A stretch of 64,000 nucleotides of DNA from Acanthosepion lycidas (taxonomy: Eukaryota > Mollusca > Cephalopoda > Sepiida > Sepiidae): contig OZ010578.1 of NCBI GenBank assembly GCA_963932145.1, forward strand, positions 21,186,827 to 21,250,826, read 5' to 3'. A program made the translations under genes and the position numbers. Below are positions 10,901-22,479 of the stretch, one piece after another (positions within the stretch are counted from its first letter, which is position 1; every line of letters begins with the position of its first letter). The notes under the pieces are model-generated. The model was not told the origin of the DNA, searched no databases, and worked only from the letters and a program-made list of their open reading frames with translations.

Positions 10901-11242
10901 TACTGCTGACTCTCCACTGAGAATACTCATTCAGTAAGAAGACACATTCAATTTAAGTTGTGTATTGTGTGATCGTCGCATTCACAGCTCTGGTGGATCA
11001 AATTTTGCTTGAAACTTCGACATTCGTCACCGTAAATTATTCGAATAATCAAGAAGACTTCCGAAGGTGTTTCATGAATGAAACCGTGATAAATCTTTTG
11101 TTCCGACGCTTTGAAACCTAAACGGAAATCCGTTGAAAGTGATCCACATACTGAAAGGATTTCAACAAATAAAATCGCTTGAAATGTAGAACGTACGCAG
11201 GCAGCAATCATAGAACATCAGTCATCGAAATAACATGAAATA
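10901..11242. other. Unclassified stretch
   Basis: A minus-strand frame (11211-10948) includes FIHETPSEVFLIIRIIYGDE, faintly like a mariner transposase N-terminus. This is too weak to call. Confidence 0.3.
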
Positions 11243-11319
11243 TTAGGTTGGTGCAAAAATAATGACGTAATAACGTCAAAAAACGACATTATTACGTCAT
11301 TATTTTTGCACCAACCTAA
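11243..11319. mobile_element. Palindromic mariner-type MITE, copy 1 (77 bp)
   Basis: Starts TTAGGTTGGTGCAAAAATAA and ends with its exact reverse complement. TA lies on both sides (11241-42, 11320-21). Almost the whole element is one hairpin; one arm is shortened relative to the 102-bp copies. Confidence 0.92.
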
Positions 11320-11420
11320 TAGATCTTCCGAATTCACCGATGATTCTGGATTTATCCATTGATTTTGAATATCTCGACTACCTATTCAGCATCTCTCGTG
11401 TAGGTTTATTCTGCAAAGTA

Positions 11421-11522
11421 TTAGGTTGGTGTAAAAATAATGACGTAATAATGTCGTTTTTTGACGTATTTGTTAACGTTAAAAAACGACATTATTACGT
11501 CATTATTTTTGCACCAACCTAA
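11421..11522. mobile_element. Palindromic mariner-type MITE, copy 2 (102 bp)
   Basis: Same TIRs, with one substitution in the left end (GTGTAAAAATAA), and flanking TA on both sides. It lies only about 100 bp from copy 1. The centre has TTTGACGTATTTGTTAACGT. Confidence 0.92.
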
Positions 11523-12920
11523 TATTCTCTTACCCTGGAATGTCGTCCGTTATTTCTACTCTCAGCTTTCGTTCCATGCAATTTCTACATTTTTCTTAAA
11601 CTTAAAAAGTTTCCTTTAAAAGAAGGAATATTTTAGAGTGTGGCTGATCTTATAGTGTGATGACAAAACTTGCGATATTACAAAAAATTCAACTGTTTTA
11701 TCAAGTGGAAGGGATACATGTCTAAGTGTGTGAAGCTCAATGATAAGTAATTTGTAGGAGGATAAAACCGCCATTGATCTAGGTAAGCAACGTTTTTGCT
11801 AATATTAAATTGATACATCATTTCTTTAAATATTTCTTATAATATTAGTTTAATAAAAATGTTTAAGAAGTAATGCTCTTCGCTTGCAACTGTGCTAAAT
11901 TCGTATTTCTCGCTATAGCCGTTTTTTTTAATCCCTGATAATAATGAATGCACATATTGATTTGAAAAAATCCAGGCCCCCTACACAAGGAAGATTGGGG
12001 GAACTCAATCATCCTACATTTATTACTCCGTTAATTACTCTCTTTTTCCGTAATATATTGAGCTAAACTCGGGTGTACCTAACGGATGCTTGTGTTTTCT
12101 TCTCGATGAGAAGAAATGAATAACAAGTTCGTCTCGAAAATTACTACTTAATTTGATATTGTATTAAGTTCAACTTCGTAAATTCTGAAAGAAAATCCCT
12201 TCCCTAGTGGACGAGATAGTTGTATGTTTCCCCCAGTGTACCAATGTGCGAAGTTCGATTTCATTTTATAAATGCTATTTCTCAAACTAGAACTTCCCTA
12301 TAAAATATCGGCGCAATACAATCTTTAAAATTATATATCATAAACAGAACTGTTCAATGACTGGGACAGTTCTTGATATCCAATGTTTAAGCACAGGGAA
12401 AAGTCTTAGTTTTCGAATGAATTTCAAAAACATTAGACGATTTTTATTTACAAGATTGGCGAAATACAATCTTTCCTTCTCATCTTGTACTAACCTGAAC
12501 CTAGTAACACAATGAATGGTTTACTGGTCATATGTACAAGACCAGGTAAACGTCTAGATTTATACTGCAGAATTTAAAGGTAGATAGGTCTCCTCACTCG
12601 TAAATTTGATACACACTAGATCTCTTTACCCTTTGTAATGTTCCAAATTAAATTTAATAAATAACCAAAGGAAACAACAGGTGCTTACCGAAACAAATGA
12701 CGTGGGATTTGATAAATGAGACTATTTTTGTAAGTTATGCTTCCTCATAAGTTGTGAAAAGTTTAGCTTTTAAGTGGTTTCGTAAAAGGCACTCATTGAA
12801 TATTGATTTGAGCAGCTGAATTAGCGTAAGTGTAAAATGAAAAAATATTAAGATCTAAAATTTCAGGGGAATTTATAATCATCGCTTTTAAATAGAGAGA
12901 TAAATAGATAATGAACCGAC

Positions 12921-12924
<4 letters not shown>
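11523..12924. other. Unclassified stretch of 1.4 kb
   Basis: AT-rich with no sustained ORF. No repeat family recognised. Confidence 0.5.

Positions 12925-13017
<93 letters not shown>
12925..13017. repeat. (TA)n microsatellite
   Basis: About 46 TA units without interruption. Confidence 0.98.
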
Positions 13018-13019
<2 letters not shown>

Positions 13020-13274
13020 ATGTGTAACAGCAAAATTGTCCAATTCTTAGATTAAGCTCTGAACCGTTATATCTTACAAATGATTAAAGATATCTTACTG
13101 AAATTCTCCGAGGATTGATAACACTATTGGACTCTACTTTCAGTAATAAGAATGTATAATTACTCTCCAAGCTTAACAGAAGAATTACGATGAAAATCAA
13201 TCATAATGAAAATTATATTCTCATCATTAATTAATCATAGCTAACTATCGGAAGCTCATATAGGATGAAATAAA

Positions 13275-13277
<3 letters not shown>

Positions 13278-13346
<69 letters not shown>
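13278..13346. repeat. (TA)n microsatellite
   Basis: About 34 TA units. Confidence 0.98.
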
Positions 13347-13350
<4 letters not shown>

Positions 13351-14001
13351 CCATGATCATTTAACCTTCTAATTTTCTGTTTTGGTGTAACAAGGTACCT
13401 CTCAGGTTCCATCTACCATTTCATTTTCATGTTATTCATTGCTCTTTGAGCTGTATTAACTAAAACTCCTTTCTAACATACCGAACGACTTATGAATTGA
13501 GTTGGATCTTTTCTAATTGATCACTTTATCTCTAAGTTGAAATGATGATCCCTTTTCCTGTTTTGACCCCTTGATCTACTTTTCCTCTCTACTGTTCCTT
13601 CTTTAAAGCTTATTCACCGTTCTTTTCATGGTTGATGAATGGACAATGACGATGGAGCCAGAGTTAGAATGTTGCTAGTATTGCTGAATGCATGAATCTA
13701 CTTTTTTTTCTCTCACCATTGCTCAGTGGGGAAGACAGTGAGGCTGACACAAAACCGTTTTATCCAGTTCTATTTCTCGCAGAATAAGGCAAAGGATTTT
13801 GCAGTGATTCTTACGAAAAATGGTGTCAAGATGGCTAAACGTCTTAGCTGAAAACCTGGAAAAAAGTAACTCAATCAGTTTAGTATTTTTCGATATAAAA
13901 AATGTTGTGGGATGGACAATTGTGCTGTTACATGATTTTTGCAATCTTGCTGTTACATACGTTATACGCGTTACACACGGTACTCACACACACACGCAAA
14001 C
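13347..14001. other. Unclassified stretch
   Basis: No recognised feature; ends with a short ACACACACACGC run. Confidence 0.45.
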
Positions 14002-14444
14002 ATATATATATATGTAAGCAAATATATGTATATATGTATATATATATATGTATATATATATGTATATATATGTGTATATATATATATATGTATATATATG
14101 CATATATATATATATATATGTACATATATATGTATATATATATATGTATATGTATATATGTGTATATATATGTATATATATGTGTGTATATATATGTATA
14201 TATATATGTATATACATATGTATATATACATATGTATATATATATGTATATGTATATATATGTATATATATATATGTATATATATGTGTATATATATGTG
14301 TATATATATGTATATACATATGTGTATATATATGTATATATGTGTATATATATATGTATATATATATATGTGTATATATATGTATATATATGTGTGTATA
14401 TATATGTGTATATATATGTGTATATATATGTGTATATATATATG

Positions 14445-14496
<52 letters not shown>
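14002..14496. repeat. Patterned TA/TG satellite of about 495 bp
   Basis: Not a plain TA run: blocks of TATATA are separated by single G bases in units such as TATATATG, TATATGTG and TATACATATG, with a higher-order order of about 8-16 bp. The last 40 bp are pure TA. Open frames of up to about 210 codons on both strands (Tyr/Ile/Met/Val only) are artefacts. Confidence 0.95.
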
Positions 14497-14499
<3 letters not shown>

Positions 14500-14516
14500 T
14501 ATGCAAAAGTAGGTAA

Positions 14517-14580
14517 TCAGTATGGGTAGACCCAAGGAGGATGATATCCAGAGAGCTCAATGTAGATTCAGAGCAAATAT
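14517..14580 (-). repeat. Family D interspersed repeat fragment
   Basis: The minus strand reads CATTGAGCTCTCTGGATATC followed by ATCCTCCTTGGGT. It recurs at 18405-18485 (plus), 48030-48090 (minus) and 48180-48300 (plus), in each case near a TA tract. Confidence 0.6.
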
Positions 14581-14589
14581 GTTTGAATA

Positions 14590-15260
14590 GAAACTTACTT
14601 TCACTCTTTCTCCATTTCGTTTTTTTTTAACCCATCTCTATCTGTTTCTATCTAACTGTCTCAGCCCTCTCCTCTGTCTTTCTCTTGCTCCTTTCTTCTC
14701 ATCCTCATACTTTCTTTTCTCTCAATCTTCCTATCTCCATCTGCTCCTCTTTCTTTTTAGTAATCTTTTATTTCTCTCTCCGTCTCGTCTCCATCACTTC
14801 TTACTTATTTTTGTCTATCCTCCTCTTTCACTTTACTCCCCACTCTCACATTCGCATCCTTCTTTACCGTTTCTTCCTCATTTGATATATTCCCTTGGTC
14901 TCTATATGCCTCTTTCTCTTTCATTCCTACCTCACGCTATTTTCATTTGTCCATCTTTCCTCTTGCCTTTTTTTTTCACTCTCTCTTCACCGCAACTCTC
15001 TTGCCAGATTCTCTGCTATGCAATTTTATCTTCCTCTACTTTTCCTACCTCTCCCTCTTTCTTTTCACTCATCTCTTCGCTTTCGTTTTTTCTCATTTGA
15101 TTTAATAAATGCTTTACCTGTTGAAAATCCAAATCTTTTCTCTTTTTCTATGGCACACTATCCACTTATTTTCTGACTTTCTTTTCTTCTTCTTTTTTAC
15201 TCCTTAAAACAAGTTTGCTTAATTTTTTTCTATCTCTTCTCTGGTAGAAATAGAATTAAA
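14590..15260 (+). repeat. Pyrimidine-rich tract
   Basis: About 650 bp in which C and T dominate the plus strand (TCTCTTTCTCC-type words). Ser/Phe/Leu-rich frames here are composition artefacts. Confidence 0.8.
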
Positions 15261-15301
15261 ATTACAAAAAAGAGAAAAAATTATTTTGCAGACTATTAGG
15301 G

Positions 15302-15309
<8 letters not shown>

Positions 15310-15343
<34 letters not shown>
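15310..15343 (+). repeat. Poly(A), 34 bases
   Basis: Uninterrupted A run in an A-rich setting. No retroposed body was recognised upstream. Confidence 0.98.
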
Positions 15344-15345
<2 letters not shown>

Positions 15346-15521
15346 CAAACTAAATGGCATTTTTCTAATTTCAAGTACAAAAACAAGTGTAAGAAAAAAA
15401 ATGAAAATAGTTTTATTTATTTTTCTGAGATGAAAGTGAGATATTTTCGTATTTTTTTTCTTTTTATTCGAATTAACTTGATTTACGAGGGCCCGTCATC
15501 TGGAGACACGCCTTGTTAATA

Positions 15522-15600
15522 TTAGGTTGGTGCAAAAATAATGTCATTTTTTGACGTTCAACTTCAAAAGAAAAACGACATTATTTTTGCACCAACCTAA
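15522..15600. mobile_element. Palindromic mariner-type MITE, copy 3 (79 bp, short type)
   Basis: Intact TTAGGTTGGTGCAAAAATAA ends with TA on both sides (15520-21, 15601-02). The core differs from the 102-bp type (TTTTTTGACGTTCAACTTCA), with shorter pairing arms. Confidence 0.92.
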
Positions 15601-15692
15601 TAGACGCGTAGGTGGGGGATTTCTGGAAATGTACACGCTTGAGAGAAAGATCTATTGATGTTGTGAAACGCACTGATAGATATAAGCGAAAC

Positions 15693-15694
<2 letters not shown>

Positions 15695-15729
<35 letters not shown>
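15695..15729. repeat. (TA)n microsatellite
   Basis: About 17 TA units. Confidence 0.95.
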
Positions 15730-15732
<3 letters not shown>

Positions 15733-15798
15733 CTACACATTTCTATGTATCTTTGCAAAAGTTCGGGGCATATATAATTCAAAATAAAGGATTGATTT

Positions 15799-16023
15799 TG
15801 TTTTAAGGACGAGAACCAGAGAGGTCTATATTAAGTATGCGACACAACACTCTAGAGAGAGAAACAGAGAGACAGAGAGCCGCGTACGACTACCAGTATT
15901 GGACACTAACATATAGTAAGCTCCGCTTACACTATCTCTGTAAGATGCTGTTAATATATCTTTCTTACATCTAATCCGTGTTCCGTGTTTTCCATCTGTG
16001 GTCCCGACTTTGGACCCACATCA
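15799..16023 (+). mobile_element. Putative 5' LTR of the Ty3/gypsy element
   Basis: The end is placed at CA (16022-23), one base before TGGCGACGAGGAT, which looks like the primer-binding region used by this type of gypsy element. The start at TGTTTTAAGGACGAG is a guess by the TG...CA rule. No second LTR exists in the window to confirm the borders. Confidence 0.4.
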
Positions 16024-16024
16024 G

Positions 16025-16200
16025 TGGCGACGAGGATTCGAGAAACCCACTCATGGCGAAACCTCAATACCAGTTCCACATCTGTGTCGACGAAGAATTC
16101 GAGAAATACATTCACGTCGAAAACCGCAAGACTTTGCCAGTCCCACGTCAGTGTCGTCAGAAAGATTCGAGAATTTCGTTCTCACCATATCAATAGCGAC
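16025..16200 (+). repeat. Imperfect tandem repeat over the primer-binding-site region
   Basis: CCACATCAGTGGCGACGAGG (16016) is followed by GTGTCGACGAAGAATTCGAG (16083) and GTGTCGTCAGAAAGATTCGAG-like sequence (16150). The spacing is about 60-66 bp. A weaker echo (CAATAGCGACAG) lies at about 16191. The unit covers the presumed PBS and its downstream flank. Confidence 0.65.
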
Positions 16201-16841
16201 AGAAAAATACACAGAAACTCCATGCGTTCCCACAGCAGTGTTGAACGAGAAATTAAGCTGCTATTACTAAATTAGCGATTTAAACGCAACACCCAGCGTC
16301 TACATATAAAAAAAATATATATTCCGATACCAAACATCAGTGACGTACTAGCGATTCGACATCTGCGGAATATTAAAGTCTGTCCAAATAACAAGACGAG
16401 AACGATTTCTTACACACCCACACAGAGAAAAAAACACGGTTTGTTCGTAAAACAAACTGACAACACAAGAGCAGAAGTACTACCATTGTACTCAAGTTTT
16501 CGAAGAAAAAAAATAAAGTTTTTTTATGTAACTAAGTTGAACCGTGCATAAAATTATACTCCTCCCCTGAAATTCACTGAGGTGAGTTTTCTCTTTTTGT
16601 ATCTCTATAAAAAAGAAAAGAAAATACATAACTGTGGTGAAAATTTATACAATTATGTTAAAATTAACGGAACCACGGAATTTCAAAAAAGCTAAACACA
16701 TAATTAGTTTAGTTTAACTAATTGTCTGGCCATTTTTTTTTCAAAAAGAAAAAAGAGCTATCAAGATTTTTTTGTGTACCTCCCCTTAGTAAACGGGTTT
16801 CAAAGTAACAAAAAATCGCTGTCATTTTTGTTTGTCTAAAT

Positions 16842-17423
16842 ATGGAAGATTTTCGAAAAGTAATTGCCCAAATGTTAAAAGTAAATTTGGATCAGCAACA
16901 AAAATCAGAAGAAAGACAACAACTATTTTTGGAATTACATAAACAACAAATGGAATTCAAAAAAATTACGCTTCAGAATGCTGAACTACAACAGAAACAA
17001 CTTAAAGAATTACTCGTAAATGCATTAAAAGGCTCAAACTCTGAAAAAGATACAATATTCTCCCAGAGTACAATCTACAATTCAATGGAAACATTTGAAT
17101 ACGTACCAGAGAACGACAAAACGTTCGAGGCGTTTTACAGGCGCTACGAAGATATTTTCAACGTAGACTGTGAACAATGGCCCAGTAAAAAAAAAGTACG
17201 TCTACTATTGAGAAAACTGGGAACTACAGAACATAGTAGGTTCGTAGACTTCATACTACCCAAGAAAACCACTGACTTGGATTTTTCAGAGACTATTAAG
17301 CTCCTATCGGAACTATTCGGACCTAACACAACCTTGTTCCACAAACGTTGGAAATGCCTGAACAGTCAAAGACTACCAGCAAGATTTTCTAATGATTGCA
17401 ACATCGGTAAACAAGCTCTGTAA
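16842..17423 (+). pseudogene. gag: Ty3/gypsy retrotransposon gag, N-terminal part
   Basis: Encodes an N-terminal Gln/Glu/Lys-rich coiled coil (residues about 5-65). The capsid-like region follows, with FEYVPENDKTFEAFYRRYED (about residues 86-105), VRLLLRKLGTTEHSRFVDFI and a KLLSELFGPNTTLFHKRW segment. These are typical of animal Ty3/gypsy gag proteins that assemble the particle around element RNA. The start ATG at 16842 lies about 0.8 kb after the presumed PBS. The proper frame is lost near 17360-17370 by one extra base (or two missing); the homologous sequence carries on in the next frame without another break. The reading to 17423 after that point is out of frame. Confidence 0.85.
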
Positions 17424-18350
17424 TGATTTTAAACTAGCTGAACTGACTGCCGATGATTTTTAAGTGCTTAATTTTCGCACAAGGTCTATTATCAGCAGAA
17501 GACGACGAAGTCAGACTACGGGTACTGACCAAGCTTGAGAACGAACAAGGATTGACTCTCCAAAAACTGGCAGAGGACTGTCAAAGTGTAATATCTGTAA
17601 AGCGTGACTCAAACACTATCGAGGAATCAGGTGTGGCTCAGATTAATAAAATCAGAAGTAAGTCTACCTCCTATTCCCCTCAAAAAGACATAAGGCAAAT
17701 CTCATGTCCTAAATTCCGCAGTAACCAAAACCCAAATAGGTTAAAGAAACCGCCCGGTAAATGGCATTGGATGAAATTCTGTCCAGGTAAGAACAAAAAA
17801 TATTGCAAAAATTGCAATAAAAGTGGTCATACTTTAACTTCGTGCTGGTACGCCAACAGAACGAGAAAACCCAAAAATAAAATTAGGCAAGCTCAATCTG
17901 ACAATATTGTCAATAGGAATTTAAGAAAATATGTAACTGTGGATATTTTCAGTAAGTTCATTAAATTCCAGCTTGACACGGGTTCCGATCTTTCAACCAT
18001 TAACTGGCGTACTTGGCGAAAATTAAACAAGCTGACCTTATTAAAAACGGATAAAACAGCAAAATCCGTAACTGGCGAAAAGATTAACATTTTAGGCGAG
18101 GTAATACTTACAGTAACACTAAATGGAGTTACCAAAAAGCTCAAAGCCTATGTATTGAAAACTTCCGACTTCTTATTTAAAACTGATTGGATAGAAAAAT
18201 TCAATCTTTGGGATTGCCCAATGAGTACATTTTGTCGCAAGATACAAAGTACAACGTCCAATTTGGAAAATCTAAAAAAGGAACTCAAACAACAATTTCC
18301 CTAGATTTTTTTTTCTGGTAGCCTTGGGAAATGTAATAAAAGAAAGCTAA
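17371..18350 (+). pseudogene. Ty3/gypsy gag C-terminus, zinc knuckle and protease, truncated pol
   Basis: This continues the gag in the shifted frame, starting around DYQQDFLMIATSVNKLCNDF, and is open to 18301. It holds a perfect CCHC zinc knuckle, CKNCNKSGHTLTSC (17807-17848), that would bind element RNA. A retropepsin-type active site LDTGSD follows (about 17973-17990), then a C-terminal protease region and a LKKELKQQFP segment that normally precedes RT. A TAG stop sits at 18302. The homologous frame goes on for about 15 codons (FFSGSLGKCNKRK) before all similarity ends near 18350. RT, RNase H, integrase and the 3' LTR are absent. With one frameshift and one stop in 1.5 kb, the copy looks rather young. 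Confidence 0.85.
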
Positions 18351-18404
18351 GTTCTGGTGAAATAAATTATTATAATTATAGTGGTCAGTTTTTCTTTAAA
18401 ATAT

Positions 18405-18485
18405 TAGCTCTGGATTTTATTTACATTGAGCTCTCAGGATTTCATCCTCCTTGGGATTACCCATACGAATTACCAAGTTTTTCTT
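18405..18485 (+). repeat. Family D interspersed repeat fragment
   Basis: TTACATTGAGCTCTCAGGAT followed by CCTCCTTGGGATTACCCATA, matching 48180-48300 and, reversed, 14517-14580. Confidence 0.6.
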
Positions 18486-18493
18486 AACTTAAC

Positions 18494-18519
18494 TATATAT
18501 ATATATATATATATATATT
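18494..18519. repeat. (TA)n microsatellite
   Basis: About 13 TA units. Confidence 0.95.
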
Positions 18520-18777
18520 TGTGCGTGTATATCTGTGGGAGATAGGATCATATGATACAATTTGCGTCCCGTGCGTTCTAGCATTGTGCATTTAACGGAA
18601 ATAAAATATCATCTAATACTACATAATAACCAGGCTACTGAGTCAATAGTCTTCATGCAATTTATCGGTGTTTAATTATTACGCAAGAGTCTTTATGGTG
18701 ACTGATAAATTTTAGCAGATTCCTCCAAACTTTTGCTTGAAACTCAGCAAATCTCCTGACGAGAGACTCGAAATTCA

Positions 18778-18805
18778 TTTTTTTTTTTTTTTTTTTTTTT
18801 TTTTT
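18778..18805 (-). repeat. Poly(T), 28 bases
   Basis: Uninterrupted T run. A minus-strand frame reading into it begins with no known domain. Confidence 0.98.
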
Positions 18806-19051
18806 GTGGTGATAAACATTCTACAGAAAACATCCCAGGCTTTTGAAAGCACGTATGTTCCATGACAATATTCAATTTTACAAACGCCCGGAGCAAACAA
18901 AAATCTACGCAACGACAGAAAATCTGTGAAAAAAAATTCGTGAGACTTGTCTATGAGAACGTTCGCTGAAAGCTCTATAAGATTTCTCAAATGGCTAGCA
19001 GCAATTATGGAGTTTGCCAGGAGACCATCGTCTGGAATATGTCCTATAGCA

Positions 19052-19093
<42 letters not shown>

Positions 19094-19105
19094 CTATAGC
19101 ATATG

Positions 19106-19141
<36 letters not shown>
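19052..19141. repeat. (TA)n and (TG)n compound microsatellite
   Basis: Two TA runs, each preceded by CCTATAGCAT (19041, 19092), the second passing into TG repeats. The flank duplication suggests slippage or unequal exchange. Confidence 0.9.
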
Positions 19142-21098
19142 TTATCTCTTATATATAATTAAGTATGCAATTTTCAAGACAAAATTTCCTAAAACGCCGT
19201 TTTCATGTCTGCATAACAAGAATGATATAGAGTAACTCCTTTTTTCAGGCATAAAACTATTTGCAACTTCAAAAAATGATATTTAGAATATTAAGCTTTA
19301 TTGTATAAGTTGTTTTGAAATTAAAAAAAAAAAACATGTTCTCGAAAACTTACTTTTGAGTTGTAGTGCCTAATCTTTGTATAAAGTCATATGGTTTTAT
19401 GATTTTTGCACAAGACACAGAAATTTGTTAAAATATAAATGTTGATGTCTGTCGAAATATTACATAAAAATATGTCGTAAAATTTGGTTTGGGATTTTCC
19501 AGCAAACCGTTTTCTAAGATCAATGCTAAAAAAAATGTCTCTCTTTGTGCGTTGATTGCATCACCTTATCTGCTAATGAAACTCACTTAGCTACAATAAG
19601 TTCTATTCGATTTAGCACTATAAAGAAATAAATATAGCCATCGCTCTCTTTCTCTCTCTCTCTATCTCTGTATGTGTGTGTGTGTGTCTTTGTCTCTGTC
19701 TCTCTCTCTTTGTATCAATAGCTCCTTTTTACTGAATTGTGTAGCAACAATTTCAGGAATTTAATTATTTCCCCGGGCAGCCAACTACTCAATTTCAATC
19801 CAGCTATGTGGCTTACTCACTCATCCAGTAATTCACTCACTTCCACACTACGGTAACTCCATAAATGGTTTTCTTCTAATTTTTAGTCAACATTAGATGT
19901 GTAAAAATGATTTTAATTTCTCTTTTTTGTGCTCATATTTTTATATTATATTGTAAAAATCTTCCACGTGTAGAATACATTTATGAAAGAGTTTCAACTG
20001 CATTCATTACAATCATTAACATGTCCGATAGAGTAGGAAAGGGAAGTAAGCAATGTAACAAGCGAAGTAATCACTGCTGTATTTGGTAAGTATATTGAAA
20101 CGCTAAAATAATATCATAATTGACAGTAAAAAATGAAGTGGACGACCACCAAAATGTTCAAACTAATGGAATTGCTTTAAATACGACAGACTCGTTAATA
20201 CAAATTCAGGCATAAGCAAATCTCTCCAACAAAGAAACGACTTCGTAATACTACAGATGAATTAAATAAGCCTGTTCTCTAGAATGAAGGGAATTATTAC
20301 TAAACTATATAAAAAGGAATCAATATTTTCACTTAGGAGTTGAGAGTTTTACAATTAATGGCTGTTGGATATGGGATACATTTTTGAGTGTGTTAAACTG
20401 TCTTTTTTTTTTCTTGATATGGTATTTTGATAGCGTAATTTATATTTGAATTATACTGAAAAAACAAAGCCGGTATTTGCACGAAACACATTATAATGAT
20501 TCTTGGACATCTCTAAACGCTTAATCGATACAGATGTTTAAATAAAACCCTTTGTATAACTATTGTCTTTTTTTTCCATCGCTTTTCGATTTATTTTTAT
20601 GTTACAAAAATATACTCTTGCTCAGTGTTCTACTCTCTCTTTTTACCCCCTCTCTCTCTTCCCTTTATATATTGGATGGCACCGTTTCTTCAATATTAGG
20701 AAAAATATTTTACTATTCCCTAATGTCTACTGAAGAATTTACATATCGCGTGAATATTAAATTATGTTTGTCTCTTGTTATATTTATCATAACATTAGCT
20801 AAATACAAAAAGGATGTGGAGAGCTGGAAAAGGAAGAATATTTTGCCGCAGTGATACGTGTGGATGAATCTGCTTATATTGCAAAAAACTGTATTAAAAA
20901 TGCCGATCTATATCTATAAAATTCCATTGTTTTTACGGGTACGGAACTAGTGTTATATAAACCCCTTCATTCTATCGAGATTTGCTTTGTCCTGTTTTTG
21001 TTTGCGAGATGTCTTTAAATAGGAAATACCTGTTATTAGCTAATGGATGAACACCGGATTGTGGCTAGCGAGTTTGTCTAAATCGGTACGCTGCAGGG

Positions 21099-21100
<2 letters not shown>
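19142..21100. other. Unclassified stretch of about 2 kb
   Basis: Contains a CT/TG simple repeat at about 19647-19710. No gene or transposon recognised; frames of 60-100 codons lack known motifs. Confidence 0.5.

Positions 21101-21186
<86 letters not shown>
21101..21186. repeat. (ACAT)n(TA)n compound microsatellite
   Basis: Eight ACAT units passing into about 28 TA units. Confidence 0.97.
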
Positions 21187-21188
<2 letters not shown>

Positions 21189-22135
21189 GCAAATGAAAAC
21201 TACTGGTACAATTGTCTGTTCTTCTGACTCAATAGCATTTCGACCGACATCTTTTCAGGCGTCTCTCTGCCATATTGTTGTATTCAGGTCGAGTAATGCA
21301 ACCAAAACAGTCTCTTATTAAATGAAATGAAAAGAAAAAAAAAACACTAGAATCGAAGAGCAGAGGTGAAAGGGGACGTTTGTATTTCAGAAAAAAAGAT
21401 TGTTTTATGTGGAGATGGGGCGCCAACCATATGAAAGAAAAAAAAACATATAAATGATATTGAGCGTCTAGCCATGGAGAAATTGTTGGTACAGAGTCTA
21501 GTAGGCCGTTAGTTATATGCGATGAATTCGCTCCCTAAATGGGTGACCCAGACTTGTGGCTTTGTGTTATAGAAAGCTCAGCCTAGTAAATACTGTTAAA
21601 AAAATTCCCTTTCGCTTTTACTATATATGTTTCTAATTCCTTTTTATTCTTTTCCATATTATCCATACCATTCCATTCCTATATACGGCGCCATCTCTTT
21701 CAATCACTCCACCTTCTTTTGCAAACATTTTTTTCAAAATTCGATTTGTTTCTTTTATCCTCACAGAAAATCCTTTTTGATTTTCCAAACCAACAAATAA
21801 ATTTCCATTTACAATCGTCGGTCGTCCATTTTCATAGAGGTGTAAGTTATGTTAAATAAAGAAAGAAAATACACAAAACAAAGTAAAGATTGACCTAATG
21901 TCCGGCAGACATACGAATAAATGATTCTAACACACATGAGCAGGCAAGTGGCGCCAGCAGTTATGCAGAATCAAAGCCAACCGGAAGTTACGACACAGAC
22001 ATTAATGCTGACTTTTGTAATGCTTTCATTTGGGCTAAATCGAAATCATTTTTTCTTATTCCTATCAATTCATCTATTGTAATGTGAGGTACAATTCTCT
22101 TCCTTTTTGCCTACAAATAACTTCATTCTCTCTCC

Positions 22136-22140
<5 letters not shown>
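21187..22140. other. Unclassified stretch
   Basis: No feature recognised in about 950 bp. Confidence 0.5.

Positions 22141-22197
<57 letters not shown>
22141..22197. repeat. (TA)n microsatellite
   Basis: About 28 TA units; a short GA-rich run follows. Confidence 0.97.
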
Positions 22198-22198
<1 letters not shown>

Positions 22199-22229
22199 CT
22201 GTGGGAGAGACAGAGAAAGAGAGAGTGAC

Positions 22230-22475
22230 AGAGATGGGTAAGTGGCTGAGTGGTTAGGACATTCGCTCTCTGACGACACGTTCGAACGAATCTCAACATG
22301 GATGATTTGTCAGGAAGTTGAAGGCATAATTCTGGGGAATCGATCCTAGCGTGCGGAACCTTTGGAAAGTCCCTGAAAAATACCCTGGCTTAATGTTGGA
22401 AAGTTTCTGAAAAAATACCCTGGTTCATTGTGGGAAAGTTCCTGAAAAAATACCCTGGTTTAATGTTGGAAATTT
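22230..22475 (+). mobile_element. tRNA-derived SINE, family C, with tandemly amplified tail
   Basis: Head GTGGCTGAGTGGTTAGGACA (A-box-like) and CGTTCGAACGAATCTCAACA (B-box-like). The body GATGATTTGTCAGGAAG is followed by CGATCCTAGCGTGCGGA and TTTGGAAAGTCCCTGAAAAA. The last segment (about 38 bp, GGAAAGTTCCTGAAAAAATA type) is repeated three times (22366-22475). The same SINE lies reversed at 60400-60577 with one unit only. Confidence 0.75.
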
Positions 22476-22479
22476 TGTA

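Noticed and set aside
10948-11211. Mariner transposase N-terminus on the minus strand
   Set aside because: Resemblance is limited to a few residues (YGDE); no TIR or second motif nearby.
13928-14560. Overlapping 150-210 codon frames on both strands
   Set aside because: They translate a TA/TG satellite into Tyr/Ile/Met/Val only. Open in all frames because the repeat lacks stops; not coding.
15978-16275. Three overlapping 70-96 codon frames
   Set aside because: They lie in the gypsy leader and arise from the repeated primer-site segment, not from a separate gene.
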